Positions 1 to 4,248 of a DNA stretch of 6,854 nt are shown one piece after another. Each line of letters opens with the position of its first letter. Positions within the stretch are counted from its first letter, which is position 1. Source of the stretch: Deltaproteobacteria bacterium RBG_16_54_11 (GTDB lineage: Bacteria > Desulfobacterota > B13-G15 > RBG-16-54-18); the NCBI GenBank assembly GCA_001797905.1, contig MGQS01000073.1:28901-35754 (forward strand), given 5' to 3'. A program made the position numbers and the translations under genes. Below the pieces are notes generated by a model, which saw only the letters and a list, made by a program, of their open reading frames with translations, ran no database searches and was not told the origin of the DNA.

Positions 1-278
1 TCCCCTACTACCTGCGCCTGGACAATGCCGAGGAGCTGGAGGAGGAGCGCCGCCTCTGCTACGTGGGGATGACCAGGGCACAGGAGCGGCTCTACATGAC
101 CGGCGCGGTAAACCGGCACCTCTTCGGCATGGGGCAGCGCCGGATCCCCTCGCGCTTTCTCAGGGACATCCCCCAGGAGATCATTCACTTTGAAGGGAAA
201 CCAACCCCGCTCGTGCCCTCCTCCTGGGCGTGGGAAGAGGGGCTGTTTTCGGGGGAGAGATATATAGAATATGACTAG
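1..278 (+). CDS. UvrD/PcrA/Rep-family DNA helicase, C-terminal end (5' truncated by window)
   Basis: The reading frame is open from base 3 to a TAG at 276-278 and runs off the left edge, so only about the last 91 residues are seen. It contains the SF1A helicase motif VI region, EEERRLCYVGMTRAQERL, whose arginine acts as an arginine finger for ATP hydrolysis in this family. This is followed by the usual post-motif stretch SRFLRDIPQEII. UvrD-type helicases unwind DNA 3' to 5' in repair and replication restart. The protein ends about 70 residues after motif VI, and no Tudor-like C-terminal domain of the longer UvrD/PcrA proteins is visible; the tail is instead a short acidic and aromatic segment (PSSWAWEEGLFSGERYIEYD). 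That tail is repeated, diverged, at 1937-2041. UvrD, PcrA and Rep cannot be told apart from this fragment, so no symbol is given. Confidence 0.93.
   Translation, partial: PYYLRLDNAEELEEERRLCYVGMTRAQERLYMTGAVNRHLFGMGQRRIPSRFLRDIPQEIIHFEGKPTPLVPSSWAWEEGLFSGERYIEYD
165..269 (+). repeat. Copy 1 of the duplicated helicase C-terminal tail
   Basis: These 35 codons (DIPQEIIHF ... GERYIE) are matched without gaps by 1937-2041, 1772 bp downstream. By eye there are 15 base differences in 105. Fourteen are synonymous, and the only amino-acid change is Lys (AAA) here to Arg (AGA) there. This copy is the one joined to the intact helicase frame. The two copies lose similarity after the shared GERYIE: this one ends YD-stop, the other continues SIIGVRP-stop. 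Confidence 0.93.
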
Positions 279-346
279 TTAGTTCGAAGATGAAACATGA
301 CAAATCGTTGAGCAAAATGATTGAAGCGTTTTCAGAGGCTTGTCCC

Positions 347-360
347 AGGTCAAGGTCAGA
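347..360 (+). repeat. 14-bp direct repeat AGGTCAAGGTCAGA, left copy
   Basis: This is identical to 907-920. The motif itself is a tandem AGGTCA AGGTCA followed by GA. The two copies flank the FHA-domain gene. Both are followed shortly by CCCCAGTTCT-like sequence (CCCCAAGTTCT directly after this copy; CCCCAGTTCT seven bases after the other), so similarity may extend beyond the core. It lies in the 169-bp gap between the helicase stop and the FHA gene stop, where I see no convincing gene or terminator. Confidence 0.75.
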
Positions 361-447
361 CCCCAAGTTCTATACGAGAATTGATAATCCATACATCCCT
401 GCCGGCATAGTTATAAAGATCGGTAGCGTCGAGGAGAGTATTCTCAT

Positions 448-846
448 TTATCTGATCTCGTAGGTCCTGCCCCTGCTGCCGTCCTGGAGAATGAACTGCA
501 GGACCGTATTTCCGATGCGAAACTTGTCGCCGTGGGATAGCCTTCTCTGCCTGATGTATGCCCCCCGCATGTATGTGCCGTTGGTGCTGTCCAGGTCCTT
601 CAGGAGGAAGGCATCCTCATGGAACATGATTGCCGCATGCTCCCGTGAAGCCAGAGGGTCCTTGAGCGGAACAGCGGCATTCCTGCTCCTGCCGATTATG
701 GCGTATGTTTTCTTGATCGGATATTCCATGCCCTCGGCATATCCTTCCAGAATCGCAACGGAGGCCTGGTACCACGCCGGGATCCCTTTTTTTGGGCGCG
801 ATCGCGGTAGTATCTGCGTCTTAAAGCCGCCTGCTATAGGTTCCAT
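448..846 (-). CDS. Small stand-alone FHA-domain protein
   Basis: The predicted product has 132 residues. The FHA (forkhead-associated) fold, a phosphothreonine-peptide recognition module, is shown by its hallmark residues: GRS at 52-54, SREHA at 67-71 and DLDSTNGTYMRG at 84-95, followed by LSHGDKFRIGNTVLQF at 103-118. These cover the conserved Gly-Arg, Ser-x-x-His and Asn-Gly pocket residues. A basic, proline-containing stretch of about 45 residues precedes the domain; no kinase, transmembrane segment or signal peptide is seen. The frame is open further upstream to 906, but I chose the ATG at 844-846: GGAGGGG sits just before it and a sigma70-like promoter at 885-913 would place the transcript start inside the longer frame. 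The gene stops with TAA at 448-450. No Ser/Thr kinase partner is in the window, so its ligand is unknown. It is divergent from the adjacent toxin-antitoxin operon. Confidence 0.9.
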   Translation of the reverse strand: MEPIAGGFKTQILPRSRPKKGIPAWYQASVAILEGYAEGMEYPIKKTYAIIGRSRNAAVPLKDPLASREHAAIMFHEDAFLLKDLDSTNGTYMRGAYIRQRRLSHGDKFRIGNTVLQFILQDGSRGRTYEIR

Positions 847-850
847 AGGG

Positions 851-860
851 GGTCCCCTCC
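851..860 (-). promoter_or_regulatory. Ribosome binding site deciding the FHA gene start
   Basis: Read on the minus strand, GGAGGGG lies upstream of the ATG at 846, with 9 nt between GGAGG and the ATG. It supports the internal start over the longer frame beginning at 906. The sequence AGGGGACCCCCT around it is self-complementary with a two-base loop, so the site could be partly masked in the mRNA; that last point is an inference. Confidence 0.6.
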
Positions 861-884
861 GTATAACGTGAACAGATAAAATCA

Positions 885-913
885 ATGATAGGACACTGAC
901 GTGCAAAGGTCAA
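885..913 (-). promoter_or_regulatory. Sigma70-type promoter of the FHA gene
   Basis: On the minus strand TTGACC (908-913) and TATCAT (885-890) are separated by exactly 17 bp (891-907). Each hexamer matches its consensus at five of six positions. Transcription would start near 878, giving a leader of about 30 nt before the ATG at 846. The -35 box lies inside the right copy of the AGGTCAAGGTCAGA repeat. Confidence 0.65.
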
Positions 914-920
914 GGTCAGA
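907..920 (+). repeat. 14-bp direct repeat AGGTCAAGGTCAGA, right copy
   Basis: This is an exact copy of 347-360, placed in the shared intergenic region between the FHA gene and the toxin-antitoxin operon. Its complement supplies the -35 box of the FHA promoter. It could be a leftover of a small mobile or REP-like repeat, or a binding site; the sequence alone does not decide. Confidence 0.75.
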
Positions 921-938
921 GCACGCTCCCCAGTTCTC

Positions 939-968
939 TTGACAAATACATTAAATTTATTAGATAAT
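939..968 (+). promoter_or_regulatory. Sigma70-type promoter of the toxin-antitoxin operon
   Basis: A perfect -35 box TTGACA (939-944) is followed by AT-rich sequence and either TAGATA (961-966, 16-bp spacer) or GATAAT (963-968, 18-bp spacer) as the -10. The leader before the first antitoxin would be roughly 80-90 nt. Arms AAATT (953-957) and AATTT (966-970) form a short inverted repeat over the -10 that could serve as an operator for autoregulation by the antitoxin, as is common for TA systems; this operator is an inference. Confidence 0.65.
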
Positions 969-1061
969 TTCATCAGCATTGGGCATTACAGCAATATTTT
1001 GTTGTTTCTTACGAGACAGGATGTGAAGATGAAAGTAATTTGATGGCTGTGGAGGTTTATG

Positions 1062-1250
1062 ATGACTATTACTGATCGAATCGAGCTAAATCCTAAGGTG
1101 ATGCTAGGTAAACCCGTAATCCGGGGGACGCGGATTACCGTGGAGCTTATCCTCCGAAAGCTGAGCGAAGGGGCAAACGAGAGAGAAATTTTGGAAGCCT
1201 ATCCCAAGCTAACGAGCGAGGATATCCAGGCAGCTATCCGATATGCCTAG
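1062..1250 (+). CDS. DUF433 antitoxin (VapB45-like), first of two, short C terminus
   Basis: The product has 62 residues and belongs to the DUF433 family (COG2442), antitoxins usually paired with DUF5615 PIN-like toxins. The family core is clear: NPKVMLGKPVIRGTRITVELIL (residues 10-31), then an acidic helical part EREILEAYPKLTSEDIQAAIRYA. GGAGG at 1051-1055 precedes two consecutive ATGs at 1059 and 1062. The second is chosen because its 6-nt spacing is better, but 1059 is possible (63 residues). The protein stops at TAG (1248-1250) right after RYA, where the second antitoxin continues DYARDLAEFEVAA. Reading through the TAG gives DFAAICC before a TAA at 1305, so the C-terminal helix may have been lost by nonsense mutation. 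There is no toxin directly behind it. It may bind the shared toxin, regulate the operon or be decaying. Confidence 0.85.
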   Translation: MTITDRIELNPKVMLGKPVIRGTRITVELILRKLSEGANEREILEAYPKLTSEDIQAAIRYA

Positions 1251-1297
1251 GATTTTGCTGCAATATGTTGTTGGGCCTTAAGAAACAGGAGGCGAAG

Positions 1298-1522
1298 ATG
1301 CAAGTAAATTGGAAAAATCATATAGAAAGCACACCTGATATTCTGCGAGGGAAACCCCACATAAAAGGCACAAGGGTCCCGGTGAGCCTTATCCTGGGGT
1401 ACTTTGCTGCGGGTAATACCGCCGATGAGATTAAGGCGGAGTTTCCAGATCTCAACAAGGAACAGATTGCGGCGTGTTTAGACTATGCTCGTGACTTAGC
1501 GGAATTTGAGGTCGCAGCTTAA
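1298..1522 (+). CDS. DUF433 antitoxin (VapB45-like), second copy, paired with the toxin
   Basis: The product has 74 residues. It shares with the first antitoxin the DUF433 core, here TPDILRGKPHIKGTRVPVSLIL (residues 12-33), followed by ADEIKAEFPDLNKEQIAACLDYARDLAEFEVAA. The two proteins agree at key positions (GKP-x-I-x-GTR, LIL, a DYA/RYA near the end) but are diverged elsewhere, so this is not a recent duplication. The frame is open from 1265, but the ATG at 1298 has GGAGG at 1288-1292 with 5-nt spacing and is preferred. The stop TAA (1520-1522) overlaps the toxin ATG by one base (TAATG), the usual sign of translational coupling between antitoxin and toxin. DUF433 proteins are predicted to neutralise the nuclease and to repress their own promoter; here the role is inferred from family and context. 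Confidence 0.92.
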   Translation: MQVNWKNHIESTPDILRGKPHIKGTRVPVSLILGYFAAGNTADEIKAEFPDLNKEQIAACLDYARDLAEFEVAA

Positions 1523-1893
1523 TGGGTCTGAAATTTTTTGCTGATCACTGCGTGCCCAATTCTATAATCCAAGCGCTTCGTGATGCAGGCTATGAAGTCT
1601 TGCTTCTTAAGGATCATATACCCACGGAGTCGTCAGATGCAGTTGTTATTTCGAAGGCACAAGAGCTTGATGCCATTCTTGTTTCATTGAATGGAGACTT
1701 TGCTGATATTGCAAACTATCCACCGGCACAGTATAAAGGTATCATCGCTCTGCAAGTGAGAAATCATCCTGAAATTATCTCGCAACTCATATCCAGGCTA
1801 AAAGATTTCCTATCATCCCATCCAGATATAAACTACTTTGCGGGGAAATTACTATTAGTAGAAGCCCATAGAATTAGGATTCGTGTTAAATAA
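1522..1893 (+). CDS. DUF5615 PIN-like toxin (VapC45-like predicted RNase)
   Basis: The product has 123 residues and resembles the DUF5615/COG4634 family, PIN-like nucleases that act as the toxin partner of DUF433 antitoxins. The N terminus reads KFFADHCVPNSIIQALRDAGYEV, with Asp8 in the position of the first metal-binding acid. Further acids expected in the active site are Asp39 (SSDAVVISKAQ) and Asp59 in the LVSLNGDFADI segment. A conserved-looking GIIALQVRN strand (73-81) follows, and the C terminus is basic (HRIRIRVK). Many members have T-x-D-x-DF where this protein has SLNGDF, so Asn57 replaces one acid; whether activity is kept is uncertain. No separate ribosome site is seen, and translation is probably coupled to the antitoxin through the TAATG overlap. 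The AT-rich composition contrasts with dnaK and supports recent acquisition. Confidence 0.9.
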   Translation: MGLKFFADHCVPNSIIQALRDAGYEVLLLKDHIPTESSDAVVISKAQELDAILVSLNGDFADIANYPPAQYKGIIALQVRNHPEIISQLISRLKDFLSSHPDINYFAGKLLLVEAHRIRIRVK

Positions 1894-1921
1894 TGCCATC
1901 ACTCATAGGTCGGGACAGAGA

Positions 1922-1945
1922 TGGGGACGTCGTGGGGACATCCCC
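1922..1945 (+). repeat. G-rich short repeat at the left junction of the uvrD tail remnant
   Basis: TGGGGAC occurs at 1922-1928 and again at 1933-1939, 11 bp apart, with a related CGGGACAG just before. GGGGA-CA-TCCCC (1934-1945) is self-complementary. The stretch sits between the toxin stop and the helicase remnant, where the homology begins, and may mark the recombination junction. Confidence 0.45.
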
Positions 1946-2065
1946 CAAGAGATTATTCACTTCGAAGGCAGACCAACCCCGCTGGTGCCCTCCTCATGGG
2001 CATGGGAGGAAGGGTTGTTTTCAGGGGAGAGGTATATTGAGAGCATAATTGGGGTGCGGCCTTGA
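1935..2065 (+). pseudogene. Orphan second copy of a helicase C-terminal tail
   Basis: Bases 1937-2041 encode DIPQEIIHFEGRPTPLV and onward to GERYIE, matching the helicase tail at 165-269 in 34 of 35 residues. It then reads SIIGVRP and stops at TGA (2063-2065). No helicase sequence precedes it: homology begins abruptly at about 1935, behind a G-rich stretch. Fourteen of 15 base differences from copy 1 are synonymous, so both tails evolved under protein-level selection in separate functional helicase genes before this one was cut off. The frame is open from a TTG at 1883 inside the toxin gene, but no ribosome site supports translation. It is best read as the remnant of a replaced or deleted uvrD-like gene, with the segment 279-1934 lying between the two tails. 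Confidence 0.85.
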
Positions 2066-2118
2066 CTGAGGACAACTTCATATAGCAGGAGCCAAAGAAT
2101 TAACCACCATTTAGCAAA

Positions 2119-2125
2119 AGGGGGG
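2119..2125 (+). promoter_or_regulatory. Ribosome binding site of the TraB/GumN-like gene
   Basis: AGGGGGG lies 4 nt before the ATG at 2130 and supports this start. No clear promoter could be assigned in the short stretch between the helicase remnant and this gene. Confidence 0.6.
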
Positions 2126-2129
2126 CAGC

Positions 2130-3869
2130 ATGGGTGTCAATAGCATAGTTAAGCGCAATAGATGGCAAGCGCTCGTTATCTGCCTTGTCATCTGCCTTGC
2201 ATTGCTCTTAACATCAGTCAGCGCGGTCTTTGCGCAGGCAGGCGCTCAGCAGAAGAAGGACTTCCTGTGGGCCCTAAAGACCGATAGGGCGACTGTCTAC
2301 CTGCTCGGGTCCTTCCACCTGCTCAAGAGCGAGGCGTATCCCCTGGATAAGAACATGGAAGCAGCCTACAGGGATTGCCGGAGGATCGTCTTTGAAGCGG
2401 ATATCGACGGTGCAAATGCTCCGGAGTTTCAATCCAGAATGTTGTCCCAGGGTCTTTATCCGGAGGGACAGACCATCGAGCAAAACATATCCAAAGAGAC
2501 CTATGGCTTGCTCGAGAAAAGATTAAGCGAGGTCGGTCTTACAACGGCGCAGGTTAGTCGCTTTAAGCCGTGGTTTTGTGCCTTGACACTTGTTGTCTTA
2601 GAACTCAAAAAAATGGGGTTCGATCCCCAGTACGGTCTTGATAGATACTTTTTTAAGAAGGCCCAAAGAGACGGCAAGGAGATGCTCTTTTTGGAAACCC
2701 TTGACTTTCAAATGGCCCTCTTTTCCGAGCTAGGGAATGTTGAGGCAGAAGCGCTTTTGAGGCAGACGCTGCAAGACCTCGATGTTGTTGAAACCATGCT
2801 CCCTGATATGGTGAGCGCATGGAAAGACGGCGATGCCGCCCGGTTCGAATCGAGCATGAACATAAGCTTTAAAGACTACCCGGATATCTATGATCGCTTT
2901 ATTACGCAGAGGAATAGGAAATGGGCCGGCACTATTGAACAATTGCTGACGCAAGGCGGCACCACCCTGGTTGTCGTCGGGGCAGGGCATTTGGTCGGGT
3001 CGGAGAACCTCTTGCAGCTTCTGAAGAACAAAGGTTATAACATGGAGCAGATCACGGCGCACGAAGGGGCCTCTGCACTCACTACCGATAACCTGGCCCA
3101 TGCCCTCTACATCAGGTCAGGGATGGAAGAGCAGATGCGGCAGCTGCCCCTTGCCATACAAGGCGGATTAGATCAGGCGCGCAACCATGATAATCGCATT
3201 CAGCAGATACCGCAAGATGTGTATCTCAACATCAAGAATCTCCTCGCGGATGCGTTTGCCGCAGAGCGTCTTAACGCCATAGTGCTCAGGCAGATGGAGG
3301 CCCAGCTGAGCCGGGACGAGATGGAGCGGATACGCGCCTGGCTCGACGCACCTGTTGGCAAGAGGCGTTCGGACCTTTTTACGGCCTCATTGAAGCCCCA
3401 GGCGTCGGCGGATCTGCAGGAATTTATGAAGAATCTCCCAAAATCCCCTGCTTCGCCGGCCCGCCTGGAGCTGATACAAGGGCTGGCTGCTGCTACCAAG
3501 ACAAAAGACTTAACCCTGGAGATCGCCGTCAATACACAGCTTGTCCTGACAACGGTTATCGGCGCAACCTTCCCCTCGGCAGAACAATGGCCATTTTCCA
3601 AGATCCTCGATGAGGCCGAAAAAAACCGCCTGCTCCTTGAGCCGAGGGTGGATCAGCTTATAATACCCCTGCTCCTTTATATGTACGGCGCCTTATCCGA
3701 TGCCGAGCTCGGGCAATACCTGGCCTTTGCAAAATCCGGCCCGGGGGCTCGATACTATCGGTCCATGTTCAACGGGATTAGGCTGGCATTGATGGATGCG
3801 AGCATCAGGTTCGGCGCTGCCATGGCAGATCTACAATGGAAGAGAAGACAGATGACGGGAATGCCTTAG
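2130..3869 (+). CDS. Exported TraB/GumN-family protein with DUF2059-like C-terminal repeats
   Basis: The product has 579 residues. The N terminus is a signal peptide: basic NRWQ, a hydrophobic core at about 14-33 and a likely cleavage after VFA (35/36), so the protein should be exported. Residues about 43-305 form a TraB/GumN (PF01963) domain: WALKTDRATVYLLGSFH (47-63) with the GxxH motif G60-H63, VFEAD (87-91) and the C-terminal VVVGAGHLVG (281-290) with G284 and H287. These conserved His and Glu positions resemble the metal-dependent TIKI-type hydrolase fold, but activity here is unproven. Beyond 305 lie about 270 residues that usual TraB/GumN proteins of about 300 residues lack. They contain two similar segments, LSRDEMERIRAWLDAPVGK (393-411) and LSDAELGQYLAFAKSGPG (522-539), resembling the DUF2059 signature. 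It ends with TAG, 46 bp before the DUF3795 gene. Confidence 0.88.
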   Translation: MGVNSIVKRNRWQALVICLVICLALLLTSVSAVFAQAGAQQKKDFLWALKTDRATVYLLGSFHLLKSEAYPLDKNMEAAYRDCRRIVFEADIDGANAPEFQSRMLSQGLYPEGQTIEQNISKETYGLLEKRLSEVGLTTAQVSRFKPWFCALTLVVLELKKMGFDPQYGLDRYFFKKAQRDGKEMLFLETLDFQMALFSELGNVEAEALLRQTLQDLDVVETMLPDMVSAWKDGDAARFESSMNISFKDYPDIYDRFITQRNRKWAGTIEQLLTQGGTTLVVVGAGHLVGSENLLQLLKNKGYNMEQITAHEGASALTTDNLAHALYIRSGMEEQMRQLPLAIQGGLDQARNHDNRIQQIPQDVYLNIKNLLADAFAAERLNAIVLRQMEAQLSRDEMERIRAWLDAPVGKRRSDLFTASLKPQASADLQEFMKNLPKSPASPARLELIQGLAAATKTKDLTLEIAVNTQLVLTTVIGATFPSAEQWPFSKILDEAEKNRLLLEPRVDQLIIPLLLYMYGALSDAELGQYLAFAKSGPGARYYRSMFNGIRLALMDASIRFGAAMADLQWKRRQMTGMP

Positions 3870-3915
3870 CAGATTAGTCCGGCGGCTTTACATTGGGAAA
3901 GATAGAAGGAGACAG

Positions 3916-4248
3916 ATGATGATTGCCTGTTGCGGATTGGATTGTTCGCAGTGCGGAGCGTATCAGGCCACACAGGAGAATGATGATGCAAAACGCGCCG
4001 CAGTTGCCAACGATTGGTCGAATCGTTACGGCATCAGCGTCAAGCCGGAACAGATCCATTGTGAAGGATGTCTCTCTGACGGGCAAAAGTTCTACTACTG
4101 TGCGGACATGTGCGAGATTCGCAGGTGTTGTGTCGGAAAGGAGCTAGCCCACTGTGCTGCCTGCGAAGGGTATGCCTGTGAAAAACTCGAGGGTTTTTTT
4201 GCGTTGGCCCCGCACGCACGGAGGGCCCTTGATAGACTGAGGCCTTAG
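3916..4248 (+). CDS. DUF3795 cysteine-rich protein
   Basis: The product has 110 residues and fits DUF3795 (PF12675), a family of small cysteine-rich, probably metal-binding proteins of unknown function. The typical opening is present, CCGLDCSQCGAYQATQENDD (residues 5-24), then W34 and the IHCEGCLSDG segment (47-56), a C62/C66/C71/C72 group around MCEIRRCC, and CAACEGYACEKLEGFF (80-95). In all there are 13 cysteines, enough for zinc or iron-sulfur sites, though which metal is not shown. AGGAG at 3907-3911 precedes ATGs at 3916 and 3919; either could be used. No signal peptide is seen, so it is likely cytoplasmic. The 46-bp gap suggests co-transcription with the upstream TraB/GumN-like gene. 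Its TAG (4246-4248) interlocks with the convergent dnaK TAA (4247-4245). Confidence 0.9.
   Translation: MMIACCGLDCSQCGAYQATQENDDAKRAAVANDWSNRYGISVKPEQIHCEGCLSDGQKFYYCADMCEIRRCCVGKELAHCAACEGYACEKLEGFFALAPHARRALDRLRP

Noticed and set aside
347..360. Left repeat copy as a second FHA-type promoter
   Set aside because: The TTGACC is present, but the sequence 17 bp further on (AACGCT on the minus strand) is not a -10 box.
290..463. 57-codon plus-strand frame starting MKHDKSLSKMIEAF, between the helicase and the FHA gene stop
   Set aside because: There is no ribosome site, no recognisable family, it spans the direct repeat and it overlaps the 3' end of the FHA gene; it may be chance or a remnant.
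491..871. Plus-strand frame opposite the FHA gene (126 codons)
   Set aside because: It is an antisense shadow of a gene with clear FHA motifs and has no motif of its own.
847..906. N-terminal 20-codon extension of the FHA gene from 906
   Set aside because: It contains the likely -10 region and lies upstream of the predicted transcript start; the internal ATG has the ribosome site.
1883..2065. 60-residue frame starting at a TTG inside the toxin gene and covering the helicase tail copy
   Set aside because: No ribosome site; the conserved part is explained as a gene remnant, so it is reported as a pseudogene.
2730..3601. Minus-strand frames opposite the TraB/GumN-like gene
   Set aside because: They are antisense shadows lacking start signals and domain motifs.
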